DNA from: Serripes groenlandicus
Lineage: Eukaryota > Mollusca > Bivalvia > Cardiida > Cardiidae
NCBI GenBank assembly: GCA_031761405.1
Contig: JASEVX010000085.1
Location: 434,001-498,000 of the forward strand
DNA length: 64,000 bases
Direction: 5' to 3'
Part shown: positions 1-12,060 of the stretch, in pieces
Position numbering within the stretch: position 1 is the stretch's first letter
Layout: every line of letters begins with the position of its first letter
Translations under genes and position numbers: made by a program
The notes under the pieces: model-generated
What the model saw: only the letters and a program-made list of their open reading frames with translations
What the model was told of the DNA's origin: nothing
Database searches by the model: none

Positions 1-2564
1 ATTCAGTCTCAAAGTACGACTAGAAATATTCGTACATAATGTGCACACCCATTCTGTCTCATAATACGACTAGAAATATTCGTACATAATGAGCACTTAC
101 TACCCATTGAGTCTCATAGTATGACTAGAAATATTCGTAAATAATGTGAACTTTCTACCCAATCTGTCTCATAATACGACTATAAATAGTTGTAAATACT
201 GTGCACTTACTACCCATTCAGTCTCATAATACGACAAGAAATATTCGTACATAATGTCCACTAACTACCCATTAAGTCTCATAGTATGACTAGAAATATT
301 CGTAAATAATGTGAACTTTCTATCCATTCAGTTTCATAATACGACTATAAATATTCGTAAATACTGTCCACTTACTACCCATTCAGTCTCATAATACGAC
401 TATAAATAGTTGTAAATAATTTGCACTTACTACCCATTCAGTCTCATAATACGACTAGAAATATTCGTAAATAATGTGCACTTACTACCCATTCAGTTTC
501 ATAATACGACTATAAATAGTTGTAAATAATGTGCACTTACTACCCATTCAGTCTCATAATACGACTATAAATAGTTGTAAATAATGTGCACTTACTACCC
601 ATTCAGTCTCACAATACGACTAGAAATATTCGTAAATAATGTGCACTTACTACCCATTCAGTCTCATAATACGACTATAAATAGTTGTAAATAATGTGCA
701 CTTACTACCCATTCAGTCTCATAATACGACTAGAAATATTCGTAAATAATGTGCACTTACTACCCATTCAGTTTCATAATACGACTATAAATAGTTGTAA
801 ATAATGTGCACTTACTACCCATTCAGTCTCATAATACGACTATAAATAGTTGTAAATAATGTGCACTTACTACCCATTCAGTCTCACAATACGACTAGAA
901 ATATTCGTAAATAATGTGCACTTACTACCCATTCAGTCTCATAATAAGACTATAAATAGTTGTAAATAATGTGCACTTACTACCCATTCAGTCTCATAAT
1001 ACGACTATAAATAGTTGTAAATAATGTCCACTTACTACCCATTCAGTCTCATAATACGACTAGAAATATTAGTACATAATGTCCACTAACTAACCATTCA
1101 GTCTCAGAGTACGACTAGAAATATTCGTAAATAATGTGCACTTACTACCCATTCATTGTCATAATACGAAAGTTCACATAGAAATATCCGTAAATAATGT
1201 GTTCTTACTACCCATTCAGTTTCATAATACGTCTAGAAATATTCGTAAATAATGTGCACTTACTTCCCATTCAGTCTCATAATACGACTAGAAATATTCG
1301 TAAATAATATGCTTACAGCCCATTCAGTTTCATAATACGACTAGAAATATTCGTAAATAATATGCTTACAGCCCATTCAGTTTCATAATACGTCTAGAAA
1401 TATTCGTAAATAATGTGTCCTTACTACCCATTCAGTCTCACAATACGACTAGAAATATTCGTAAATAATATGCTTACAGCCCATTCAGTTTCATAATACG
1501 ACTAGAAATATTCGTAGATAATGTCCACTTACTACCCATTCAGTCTCATAGTACGAAAGAAATATTCGTAAATAATGTGCACTTACTTCCCATTCTGTCT
1601 CATAATACGACTAGAAATATTCGTAGATAATGTTCACTTACTACCCATTAATTGTCATAATACGAAAGTTCACATAGAAATATTCGTAAATAATGTGTTC
1701 TTACTACCCATTCAGTCTCATAATACGACTAGAAATATTCGTAGATAACTTACTACCCATTAATTGTCATAATACGAAAGTTCACATAGAAATATTCGTA
1801 AATAATGTGTACTTACTACCCATTCAGCATCATAATACGACGGTTCACATATAAATATTTGTAAATAATGTTCACTTACAACCCATTCAGTTTCATAATA
1901 CGGATAGAAATATTTGTAAATAATGTCCACTTACTTCCCATTCTGTCTCATAATACGACGAGAATATTCGTAGATAATGTTCACTAACTACCAATTCAGT
2001 CTCATAATACGACGAAAAATATTCGTAATCAATGAGCACTAACTACCAATTCAGTCTCATAATACGACGAGGAATATTCGTAATCAATGAGCACTAACTA
2101 CCCATTCTGTCTCATAATACGACGAGAAATATTTGTAATCAATGAGCACTAACTACCCATTCTGTCTCATAATACGACGAGAAATATTCGTAAATAATGA
2201 GCACTTACTACCCTTTCAGTCTCATAATACGACTAACAATATTCGTAAATACTGTCCACTTACTACTCATTCAGTCTCATAAAACGACTAGAAGTATTCG
2301 TAGATAATGTCCACTTACTACCCATTCAGTATCATAGTACGACTAGAAATATTCGTAAATAATGTCCACTTACTACCCATTCAGTCTCATAATACGACTA
2401 TAAATATTTGTAGATCATCTCCACTTACTACCCATTCAGTCTCATAATACGACTAGCAATATTTGTAGATAATGTCCACTTACTATACCTATTCAGTTTC
2501 ATAATACGACCAGAAATATTCGTAGATAATGTGCACTAACTAATGTGCACTTCTGTTTCATAAT
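1..2564. repeat. 55-bp tandem satellite, about 47 copies
   Basis: A 55-bp monomer (core GTCTCATAATACGACTAGAA) repeats head to tail from the first base, so the array probably continues upstream. Two monomer types alternate: one has AGAAATATTCG, the other ATAAATAGTTG. From about 435 to 984 the order B-A-A-B-A (275 bp) occurs twice with matching private variants. Copies from about 1150 on are more diverged, with short insertions such as AAAGTTCACAT, as expected at an array edge. No coding function. Confidence 0.95.
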
Positions 2565-2795
2565 ACGTCAGTAAAGTTACAATTCGCATCTGGCAAACAT
2601 TGGGCAAATGGGTCTTTTTGTTTATGCGAACGGCTAAGACTGGTAAGTTCTTGGTGGTAATAAATCAGCCAATAACCTTTTAATACTTTCCGTGCTTTGT
2701 TTACAAATCATACATTATGATAAAAAAAAGAACAATTACTTGAAACACTAAATCGATCAATTTCAAACACTGCCTTCAACTCTATATCGAAAACG
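2565..2795. other. Unannotated AT-rich spacer
   Basis: Sequence between the satellite and the first SINE. I see no gene, repeat family or strong structure in it. Confidence 0.5.
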
Positions 2796-3018
2796 TCTCG
2801 GTAGTCGAGTGTTCGCCTTGGGTGCGTGCGGGAGGTTACTGGTTAGAACCCTACTGTGTCACACCAAAGACATTGATGACTTTCCCTTGTTGCATCCTCG
2901 GCACCCAGGCTATCCATATCACATACAGGATGCCTTTGTGGTGCTTACGATTGTGCGAATAAGCATTACGACTGACTCGCTTGGGTCAGGGTAAATGGAC
3001 CATTAGTACTGGTATTTT
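2796..3018 (+). mobile_element. SINE type 1, decayed, tail missing
   Basis: A head resembling TCGGTAGTCGAGTGTTCGCC (box A region) is followed by a box B-like stretch and the type 1 body ending in GGGTAAATGGACCATTAGTACTGG spread over 2990-3013. The shared 3' core and AATC tail are absent. The 61-residue reading frame across it is only SINE sequence. Confidence 0.65.
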
Positions 3019-3310
3019 TTGTTTTCTTTAAAGAATACGGCTCCAAAAAAGCAAGATAACTACAAATTGGAAAACCCGTTAAAACATTTTCGTACATTCA
3101 ACACATCTTCAGCAGGAAACTACAAACTTTTTTATTAAATAATAAAAATATAATGGCTTCTTAAGTCAACTTCCGAATATCTAGGAAATATAATTGTTAA
3201 TTTATTTCTTTAATTCCACACATTAACAGTTTTTCCAACGGTTTCAATGGAATAAACAAGTTTTAAAACGACTCCAGTGAAATAAACTTGAGAGCGAACT
3301 CGCAATTTAA

Positions 3311-3487
3311 ATCCCCAATGGGTTAACAGTCTATGTGGAAAAGCCGCCAGTTGATACGAAAGTATGTTGTGTTAAGTATTAGTGTGAGAAAGCAAAGAAA
3401 TACATAAGTAAGATAACTGACCGCCCTGAAATAAATAATAAATTGTCAAAAAAATGCGCTGAAACTTCATCAATCAATCAATCAATC
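3311..3487 (+). mobile_element. SINE type 2, 5'-truncated
   Basis: Carries the type 2 body (CCAATGGGTTAACAGTCTAT) and the shared 3' core followed by a short CAATCAATC tail. The tRNA-like head is missing. Compare the full copy at 16146-16440. Confidence 0.8.
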
Positions 3488-3624
3488 TATTTCATATGCC
3501 ACTGTTTTGAAACCGTTTGCTATACTTTTTGTTGTATGTGGGAAATGGTTAAATTCAATTCGAGGTGAATAGATATGGAAAGCATCGCTCTTTATCACTT
3601 TTAACATTGTTAATTGCCTTTGAA

Positions 3625-3776
3625 GATGTCTCGCGAGAAAACCAACATTGTGGACTCTGCGCAAAGTATCGACACGGATCAGCCTAAGCATGCCGCGCAG
3701 GCTAACCCGGATAGACACTTTTCGCCTCCTAGGATTTTCTGTTTCAGGAATCATTTCTATATACCTCTATACCCAA
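3625..3776 (+). mobile_element. MITE-B, 3'-truncated
   Basis: Begins with TCTCGCGAGAAAACCAACAT and runs through the internal TTTTCGCCTCCTAGGATTTT and CTATACCC, then stops before the second terminal inverted repeat. The 68- and 90-residue reading frames here are MITE sequence. Confidence 0.85.
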
Positions 3777-3829
3777 TCACTGGACTGTTGATCTTCGACG
3801 ATCTTGGGATGCCAGGGTAATTGATGTAA

Positions 3830-4197
3830 ATCGTCCAAAATAATTTTTCTATATCTCCAAGATGTCATATGCAATTTTTCACCTTAAATACGGCATGAAA
3901 GTAGACAACTTTGAAATATTTTAAACCATAGAAGATTGATACACTCATTACCTATTATTTCACACAGGCCCAACGCATTGACATGAAGTGATAAGCAATA
4001 CAAGACTGGCGCATCTACAACTTACTCAAACAGGTGTATAGGTTTGTTTCGAATCAGTCTTTCGAGCGCATAGTCAGTCACACGAACCACTAAATACTAT
4101 ATGAAATAATACAGATTAGTCTGCCCTTCCGCGCGGTCTGATCTCGATATTTCCTGTTCGCCATGCATTCGCAACAGCATCCTGGATAGAGAAGAGA
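3830..4197. other. Unannotated AT-rich stretch
   Basis: No gene, known repeat or strong secondary structure seen between two MITE-B copies. Confidence 0.5.
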
Positions 4198-4436
4198 TAT
4201 GAGGCGTTCCACGAGAAAACCAACATTGTGAACTATGCGTAAAGTATCGACCCGGATCAACCTAAGCATGCTTTGCAGGCTAACCCGGACATACACTTTT
4301 CGCCTCATGTGGTTTTTCTGTTTCAAGAAGCATTCATGTATACCTCTATTCCCAAAGAGACGGAATGTGTCGGCCCGGATTAGCCTCTCTGGGTCCATAC
4401 GTTACGCACTGTTGGTTTTCTCGTCAGACGGCTCAT
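4198..4436 (+). mobile_element. MITE-B, near full length
   Basis: Both ends are present: TGAGGCGTTCCACGAGAAAA at the left and TTTTCTCGTCAGACGGCTCA at the right, with the internal CGCCTCATGTGG and GACGGAATGTGTCGGCCCGG. No transposase. A short TTATG microsatellite follows at 4631-4650. Confidence 0.88.
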
Positions 4437-4694
4437 GTATTTCAAAATCAAATGCCTCGTGCTGTTAATAAGAGAACATTTGCACAAGAAAACAAAGTAG
4501 TATGTCCTAAAGGACAGATGCTTTCACCTCACGTCTATACCGGCAATTATGTACCATATCACTGTCCACTGTATGTTATTATATTTGTATTATTTGACTA
4601 TGAGTTATAATGCTTAATGTCTAAATAAAGTTTATGTTATGTTATGTTATATATACAATATATTCAATTTTAATCTTAATTATAAATGTATTGT

Positions 4695-4907
4695 TTATCT
4701 CTTTCGTTGCCAAAGGCAATTTAGGGACTTTGCAGACGAAGCAGATTTCAGGTGAGACAGCTCATAACGAGCTGTCTCTCCTGAAATCTGCATTGTTTGC
4801 CATTTAGACATAATATTTTACCACATTTCCTATTGGACAAAAATTGAATTGTTCAATTTTCAACATGGAAGAGTTGATTTCTCGAAATTCGGCAGTGAAA
4901 AAGTTAA
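4695..4907 (+). mobile_element. MITE-C copy
   Basis: Starts with CTCTTTCGTTGCCAAAGGC and ends near a TTAA at 4904. It contains a hairpin at 4741-4791 with 23-bp arms (GCAGATTTCAGG... and ...CCTGAAATCTGC) with one imperfect position around loop ATAAC. Related copies are at 12061 and 59925. Confidence 0.7.
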
Positions 4908-5551
4908 AATCTCCTAATGTCGGTTTTCGAATGACCTGGTTCTGCGTAATATGATGAACAGCTCTGAAAGTCAACTTTGGCTTACACGCTTTATTTCAGT
5001 CTGATTTAGGGGATAGATAGCAATCCCAAAGCAGATGAATTAACATATAAAAGGATCAAGTATACGCCGTCAATTTGTGAAGCCTTTACAATTGTATATA
5101 ACGTTTTATATCGGTAGACATTCGCTATTAAGCTAAGACCACCTTACTTTTTCAAAAACATTTAGATTGAAACTTTGCGGTATGTTTGTCTGGGTATGTT
5201 AGTTTTCTTGGAGACTAATATAATCAAATTCGTTCTGTTGATGCATTACTTTACTTTATTTATACTTTGCTAACACAAAATTATACATGTACATTATGGA
5301 CATGTAGCAGAGCAGCAGAATGCTCGAATTATTAGAGGAACCAATTACTAAAATTTAAAACGGCTCCAAAGATGCCCGATTTTTATCATTGACAATAAAT
5401 TGTTTATAATGTATCATGATGTATGAAAGTGAGCGAGATAAAAAAATGTCTTGTAGCTGATGTATAAGAGAATTCTCAAATAAAAATGGATTATAAACAC
5501 TAAACGTTTAGCCTTTTTGATGAAACATTTAAACAGAAACGTATAATTGCG
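4908..5551. other. Unannotated stretch
   Basis: About 640 AT-rich bases with no supported gene, tandem repeat or recurring element. Confidence 0.5.
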
Positions 5552-5552
5552 T

Positions 5553-6331
5553 CATAAATGCAAGTTCTAGTTGATTACCTTTTTAATGTAGAGTAGGGCA
5601 CACGGCTCCAAAAATAGAAAACTTATTTGGTGCATGGAGTTCATTCCTGAGCGTATAGAAAGTTTGATAGTTTCGGGCCCCGATGTACGATTTTTACGGG
5701 CTAGGTTTTTCATAAATGTTTGATGTTGTTGTTTCTAGCAGTTTGGCACAGGTGCGTAAAAAACCCAACACAGGAAATCTAGCGCTACACTATAGCCCGA
5801 ATTCTTTGTGCACCAGGGGGGTTGGCGTATCCATAAAGCTTCTTAGGAATTACCCGTTAGAATATAACTTAAGTACCCGATTTTCTCCTCAACTCAGAGT
5901 AACTTAAGGAATATTTTTTCTAATGAGCTTTGTGGATACGGCCCCTTAGCTCATAAATGCAAGATCTAGTTGATTACCTTTTTAATGTAGAGTAGGGCAC
6001 ACGACTCCAAAAATAGAAAACTTATTTGGTGCATAGAGTTCATTCCTGAGCGTATAGAAAGTTTGATAGTTTCGGGCCCCGATGTACGATTTTTACGGGC
6101 TAGGTTTTTCATAAATGTTTGATGTTGTTGTTTCTAGCAGTTTGGCACAGGTGCGTAAAAAACCCAACACAGGAAATCTAGCTCTACACTATAGCCCGAA
6201 TTCTTTGTGCACCAGGGGGGTTGGCGTATCCATATAGCTTCTTAGGAATTACCCGTTAGAATATTCCTTAAGTACCCGATTTTCTCCTCAACTCAGAGTA
6301 ACTTAAGGAATATTTTTTCTAATGAGCTTTG
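5553..6331. repeat. Tandem duplication of a 380-bp unit (399-bp period)
   Basis: Copies at 5553-5932 and 5952-6331 are almost identical. Within each, GGCGTATCCATAAAGCTTCT near the middle is the imperfect inverted partner of TAATGAGCTTTGTGGATACG at the end, so the unit carries a MITE-like inverted-repeat element of about 120 bp. A 63-residue reading frame in copy 1 (5716-5907) is broken in copy 2 by a single change giving TAG, so it is not conserved as protein. Confidence 0.9.
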
Positions 6332-6640
6332 CGGGATAGTTGGTAGATGCAATGAAACAACTATACAGATAACTTTGCTTAAATTCCACTTGATGACCAA
6401 CACTATATGGTTCGGTGCTGTTAATGAACACAATATCATCCATTTTTCGCGAACACTTTTTTTTACCTTTTTTTACGAAAGCAGATGAATTGTATTATGT
6501 TAAAAAACAAACCAGTTTGAGATTGCAATATTTTCTTATTTTACAGATATTAGAATCCTAAACAGAAGTAATAGACACACATATTCTGTGGTCATACCTG
6601 TCTTAACCACCACCACTACTAACACTTCTTTTGTTATTTC
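6332..6640. other. Unannotated spacer
   Basis: AT-rich DNA between the tandem duplication and the GTA microsatellite; nothing recognisable. Confidence 0.5.
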
Positions 6641-6729
6641 TAGAAGAGGAAGTAGTAGTAGAAAGAATAGAAGTAGTGGTAGTAATATATATAGTAGTAG
6701 TGGTAGGCGTAGTAATAGTAGGCGGAGTC

Positions 6730-6797
<68 letters not shown>

Positions 6798-6890
6798 TTA
6801 GTCGTGGGCGTGGAAGTAGTATAAGTAGTAGTTGTTGTCGTAGGCGTGGTAGTAGTAGTAGTAGTAGTAATAGTAGTTGAAGTAATTGTT

Positions 6891-6942
<52 letters not shown>

Positions 6943-7126
6943 AAGTAATAGTAATAGAAGTAATTGTTGCAGTTGTAGTTGTAGTAGTAGTAGAAGTAGT
7001 AGTAGTAGTAGTAGAAGTAGTAGTATTAGTAGTAGTAGTAAAAGTAGTTGGAGTAATTGTTGTAGTAGTAGTAGTAGTACAAATAATGGTTGCAGCAGGC
7101 GTAGAAGTAGTAGTAGTAATAGTAGC

Positions 7127-7157
<31 letters not shown>

Positions 7158-7236
7158 ATAAAAGTAGTAGTAGTAGTAAAATGAGTTGTAGTAATAGTAG
7201 TAGGAGTAGTAGTTGTTGTAGTAGTAGTAGTAGTAT
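6641..7236. repeat. Imperfect (GTA)n trinucleotide microsatellite
   Basis: About 600 bp of AGT/GTA triplets interrupted by GAA, TTG and GGC triplets. It creates spurious poly-Ser, poly-Val and poly-Leu reading frames on both strands; none has a plausible protein context. Confidence 0.95.
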
Positions 7237-7596
7237 TTTATTCATTTTAATTCCTCCTAGTGGAGATTGATAAATATCAAATAAACACAAGTTTAAGTTA
7301 AATTAACAAATAGTATGAATATAGAGCATCGTTATGCAGTTCATGTACACATAATAATATGAATATATACACTGTTGTATAGTGATATTTACTGCTTTCC
7401 TTATTGGATATGTGCTTTATGACCGTGTTTCATCTTTAAGGTTCGAGCACAGAACGCAGTTAAGTGCATTTTGGAACTATGTGTGATTTCCGACTCACAG
7501 AGATCACACTAGGTTCCTAAGGCAGCCATAGGCATACACCAATGAGCGTTCGAGCATTAGTCTTTCTGTTTCATGTGAAATATCGGTTTCCAGTTT
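7237..7596. other. Unannotated spacer between microsatellites
   Basis: No element recognised. It separates two GTA microsatellites and abuts the decayed reverse-transcriptase tail. Confidence 0.5.
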
Positions 7597-7818
7597 TCAG
7601 CCTAGAATCTTCAACATGAAACTTTCAGATGAGTCCGAGCTAAGTTCTTCCGCAATACCAGCATTAACCTCATGTTGTATGCTTAGTATGAACGACGTTT
7701 TCTGCGACGTCAAACATGGACACTCACAACGAACGTGTGTTATACCATCGCTGGTAAACGCATAGCACAGTTTACAGTACAGATTGTCAGTATCCGGAAT
7801 GTTTACCCATATTTTAGC
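7597..7818 (-). pseudogene. Decayed C-terminal tail of a LINE reverse transcriptase (tentative)
   Basis: The minus strand encodes about 70 residues with a cysteine/histidine pattern CKLC, then 9 residues, then THVRCECP, i.e. Cx2C...Hx4CP, followed by a hydrophobic stretch. This resembles the short zinc-knuckle-like module at the C-terminus of many animal non-LTR reverse transcriptases. The frame is open upstream only because it runs through the GTA microsatellite as poly-Thr, giving a 272-residue frame. No RT catalytic domain is present. The assignment rests on motif shape alone and could be chance. Confidence 0.4.
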
Positions 7819-7924
7819 AGTAGTAGCTGCAGCAGTAGTATTAGTATAAGCAGTTGTAGTAGTAGACGTAGAAGTGGTAGAAGAAGTAGTAGTAGTAGTA
7901 GTAATAGTAGTAGTAGTAGTAGTA

Positions 7925-8017
<93 letters not shown>

Positions 8018-8033
8018 TTGGTATTAGTATTAT

Positions 8034-8129
<96 letters not shown>

Positions 8130-8330
8130 AAGTAATAGTATTAGTATTAGTAGTAGTAGTAGTAGGAGTAATAGTCGTAGAAGTAGCAGTAAAGGAAGAA
8201 GTAGTAGTTGTAGCAGCAGTTTTAGTGGTAGTAGAAGTTGAAGTAAAGGAAGAAGTAGTAGTTGTAGCAGCAGTTTTAGTTGTAGTAGAAGTTGTAGTAT
8301 TGATAGCATTAGCAATAGCAGTAGCAGTAG
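7817..8330. repeat. Second imperfect (GTA)n microsatellite
   Basis: About 510 bp of GTA/AGT triplets, purest around 7920-8140. A 34-bp unit with AAAGGAAGAAGTAGTAGTTG near 8190-8290 is itself repeated. Long homopolymeric reading frames on both strands are products of the repeat. Confidence 0.95.
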
Positions 8331-9650
8331 AATCATCTTGTAAAATAACAACACGCAAAACAGAAGCAACGTCAAATTTAAATGAAACGTTCACAACTGT
8401 GACTATGGATTTCACGATGCAAAAAATATTAGAAAATTCTCCCTTTAATCGTTAAATAGTTTTTAAACTTTAACACTTACAATTATTATATATATAAAAT
8501 ATATTGTGTCTCTAAGATAAAGTGGTTCGGATTGATGGAGTGCCCTTATTTAGAGGTATATTTCTAAGGCTGGTACTAATTTAATACACAAATACCATGA
8601 TACTTGTTCTGTCTGTGAGCTATATCTGAAACACGGTTGCAAACGTAGTAAAACACCAATATAACAAATAAAAACAAACAATTGGTTAAATGTATCCAGT
8701 CGTTTGTGGAAACTGTATAATAATATGTGTATATGAGGGAACAGGTTGCCCAAAGATATTCAAAAAGACTGATTCACAGCGCAGCAGCCGGAGTAACGGT
8801 ATAAAACAAGAAAGAAAATAACGGTAAAAAATCGACTGAAGTTATAAGCATGGATCAATTGTTCATTTAGGAACATATTGGATGCCGCCAAATAGAAAGG
8901 ATCCACACTCAGTTTAGATTTTATAGAAATTCAATATAACCAACACATTTACTATTCCTGCAATTAAGAATGCCCTTTTTATGTAGCTGCTGACAAACAG
9001 CTAGAAGTGTACCCCCCAACAAATAGCCTTGTTCGGATATAGTATATATGCACGTGTCTCATTACGGGCCGGTGTATTTAAAGGCTCATTTACGCGAGGC
9101 GAGGTACACACAGTTAAAGATACGGCGCAACATCTTGTCCGATGCAACAGCTGATCCGAGGAAAGGCAAATAATCGGTAAAACACTAGTGGAACATTGAT
9201 TAGCGTTGGTAGGATTTGTAATCCGTGTACCGTTAGCTGTTATTGATGATACTGTAGGAGGTTCGAGGGTGTTAGACTGGTGTCAATATCAATTGGTAGA
9301 TACATGTGTGTGTGAACTTTTAAACAGAGTCTGTGAGTTCGAATCCCCGGAACGGTATTTTCTTTCCGAGACAATTGGCAACATCATGTGGTTCAACATG
9401 ATATACTCCATCATATCATTTTGTTGTTTAATGGGGGAGGACGCATCATTTCAGTTGTATATGTTATGTTTATTGTAATTGATTGTACATTTTTGTATTG
9501 TATATATTACTATGATGTGTTGTTTGACTAGAAAATATGTAGTTTAAGTCAATAACATATTGTCATAGTCATTGTCGTGTTACATCTGCCTTATCCGGAA
9601 CGTTCCGTTTTATCTAAATCAAAGCTTATCAGTTTTGCTTAAATCGGCTT
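8331..9650. other. Unannotated stretch, 1.3 kb
   Basis: AT-rich sequence with no supported gene. A GAGTTCGAATCCCC near 9339 matches a Pol III box B and may be a very old SINE head, but no box A is convincing. Small reading frames here lack any recognisable motif. Confidence 0.5.
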
Positions 9651-9848
9651 CAACACATTCTCACATACAACACATCTGCAACAGACGACTTTAAAAACAA
9701 AAAAGAAAACACTATGAACGTACCTCTATAACAGAAGGTATACTGATTGGGGAGAGTTGAAAACATTGGGCCAAAAGGCGTATCTGATCATCAGGCGCGA
9801 TTCCTCCGTTTGTCACAACACTTTAAACAATCGTCTGCTGTATGTTGG
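9651..9848 (-). mobile_element. MITE-A, strongly decayed
   Basis: Retains ACACATCTGCAACAGACGAC on the left, GAGTTGAAAACATTG in the middle and CGTCTGCTG on the right. The TTAA termini are not intact. Confidence 0.6.
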
Positions 9849-9849
9849 A

Positions 9850-11136
9850 CAGGGTTAAATCTTAATTTGTCAATTTATATATATTTACACTTTAGTAGTC
9901 CTCCTTTACAGGAGATACATTGTAAACATACGATACAATCAACAAACATTATCAACTTTTTGCTTGACATTTCAAACAAAACATGTTTAGATGTGATTTA
10001 ACTACAACAGAAACTGTTTGATACTGGTATAAAATTAGACAAAACCAACAACAAAATACACCTGGATCAAACATACGAAATGAATCAAAACCGTTCAATA
10101 ATTAAGGCCACGGGAAAACCAACTCTACGCAAGATTTGACATTGATGGCGTTCACAATTAAATTATAAACCTGCATAATCAGATCTATTTGGCATTGACG
10201 TTCTCGATAGACGTCCATGCTGCTTGTATGACTAGGTGACGAACATGAACGGTCCTGGTCAAGCTGCTCTAAGGCGGTGGCCGATCTGGATCTTCACTGG
10301 TCGCAATATCCCGAAGGACGCTTTTCGTGTGACACGTGACACCCATTTCTCTTTAATGTATCTGTGTATTGAATGCAGCACAAGCCTCGTTTTAGAGTTC
10401 GTTTTACCAAAGTCATAGTTGATTGGTTACTCGAGGGGTACATTTCATTTACAAGGACTTTGTCCGAAAATTCCCTCTCTATGGAGAAATTATTTTATTG
10501 TTCATCATTGTTTCCTTTTAATAAAGCAGTTGTTTTTGAAGTAACTTAATCTCTCTTTGAACACAAAAGAAAACATGCATTTGGACGTAATCGCATGGAT
10601 CAGATCACTCCAGTCGTTGTTGGTTGATCAATTTCTCGTAAACTTCAAACATTTGACTACCTTTGGAAATATCTGTTATACATAAGTGTTTCTAATTTAG
10701 ATATAAACTGCGTCATGGAACAACCCGCAATATGTTATACAGCCCTTCGGCGTTGGCATGGTGTATGGGATGGTTTATCCTGATAAACTCACCGTTTCAA
10801 AATAACCAAGTGATATTTTTTATTTTTAGAGATATAATCTATCACCATCTGAACAAGTTACATTTAAAATTAGTTTCTTTTTTCAAATTGAAAAAAGTAT
10901 TTTGTCATTCATGTATGTTAATTATTATTTGCCACATTTGATACATTTTGGCTATCTATCTTGTCAAATTAAATACATTTTTAAGAACATCTATTACATG
11001 ACATTATATTATAATATTTATATTATTGAAAACCATCCATTGTTTAACAACTGTTTTCATTACCATGAATGCTATGCACTATTTATATGCTTGTGTTGTA
11101 AAGATTCTTATTTTCTGTTAATTGTCTCTGTTGAAT
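9850..11136. other. Unannotated AT-rich stretch, 1.3 kb
   Basis: No supported gene or repeat family. Short frames at 10236-10418 and 10732-11147 lack domain motifs and have the base composition of the surrounding non-coding DNA. Confidence 0.5.
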
Positions 11137-11319
11137 TGATGGATTGATTGATTGATGGATGGATGGATGGATGGATGGATTGATTGATTGATTGATTGAT
11201 TAATGGATTGCTTGATTGTTGATTGTTGATTGATTGATTGATTGATGTATTGATGGATTGATTGATGGATTGATTGATTGACTGATTAATGGATTGCTTG
11301 ATTGATTGATGTATTGATG

Positions 11320-11350
<31 letters not shown>

Positions 11351-11423
11351 GGATTGATGGATTGATGGATTGATTGATGGATTGGTTGATTGATTGATGG
11401 ATTGATTGATGGATTGATTGATT
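11137..11423. repeat. (GATT)n / (GATG)n microsatellite grown from a SINE tail
   Basis: Nearly 290 bp of GATT with GATGGATG blocks. It joins directly to the 3' end of the minus-strand SINE at 11424, whose normal tail is a short run of the same tetranucleotide (AATC on the SINE sense strand). The simplest reading is expansion of that tail. Confidence 0.9.
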
Positions 11424-11655
11424 GTGGTTTAACAATTTTCAGCCATATACACTCATGATATGTATTTCCTGGCTTTCCCACACCAGCACTGCACACACCA
11501 CACTTTCCAAGCAATTGACTGCCTTTCCGCATTGCCTGTTAGCCCATTGGTGGAAGACGAATGACGCTTGTCATAGTTACTTTAGTCAAACGCCGAGATA
11601 GGCTTCGAACTCACAAACTCGGGATTGACAGCCCGTGTCGCTACCGGGGCTCGGT
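11424..11655 (-). mobile_element. SINE type 2, near full length
   Basis: On the minus strand the head ends in the box B-like GAGTTCGAAGCC. The body includes the complement of TTAGCCCATTGGTGGAAGAC and the copy ends in the shared 3' core at 11424. The microsatellite at 11137-11423 is its expanded tail. Confidence 0.85.
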
Positions 11656-11745
11656 TATGATCGAGATATAGTTTAATTCGTCGACATGCACGACTGTGAA
11701 AGTCAAAGTTTACTTTCACCCATAGCACATCCTCTCCTGACGGCC

Positions 11746-11945
11746 GGTTCCGCCGTGGCCTAGTGGTTGACGTCGGGGATTTGGAGCGGGCGTCCCGGGT
11801 TCGATCCCCAGCCGAGGGGATCATGGAGGAGTGTCCTTTGGAAAGGCACATTTTCCTGATCTAGAACTTGTTTGTTTACCCGGGGATCATGAATAAGTGA
11901 ACTGTCGTTGTGATATAACTAAAATAATGTAAAACTCAAATAAAA
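11746..11945 (+). mobile_element. SINE type 3
   Basis: The head CCGCCGTGGCCTAGTGGTTG carries a box A and GGGTTCGATCCCC a clear box B. Body and shared core GAACTGTCGTTGTGATATAA follow. A short AT-rich end replaces the AATC tail. Confidence 0.85.
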
Positions 11946-12060
11946 CAAGCAAAATCCACTACTAAACATATCACTAATGGTGCATGCTTATTGGAGTTAT
12001 ATCTTGATATTACAAAAAGTACCTTATGGTTGTCTCGTCCGTAAGTTAGTTGTTGCTATG

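Noticed and set aside
1..2564. CRISPR-like array
   Set aside because: The 55-bp units are contiguous with no unique spacers; this is a satellite in what appears to be a eukaryotic genome.
6588..7290. Long poly-Leu, poly-Val and poly-Ser reading frames
   Set aside because: They are translations of the imperfect GTA microsatellite in different frames and strands, with no flanking domain.
7735..8455. Poly-Ser and poly-Val frames in the second microsatellite
   Set aside because: Same cause; the triplet repeat simply lacks stop codons in these frames.
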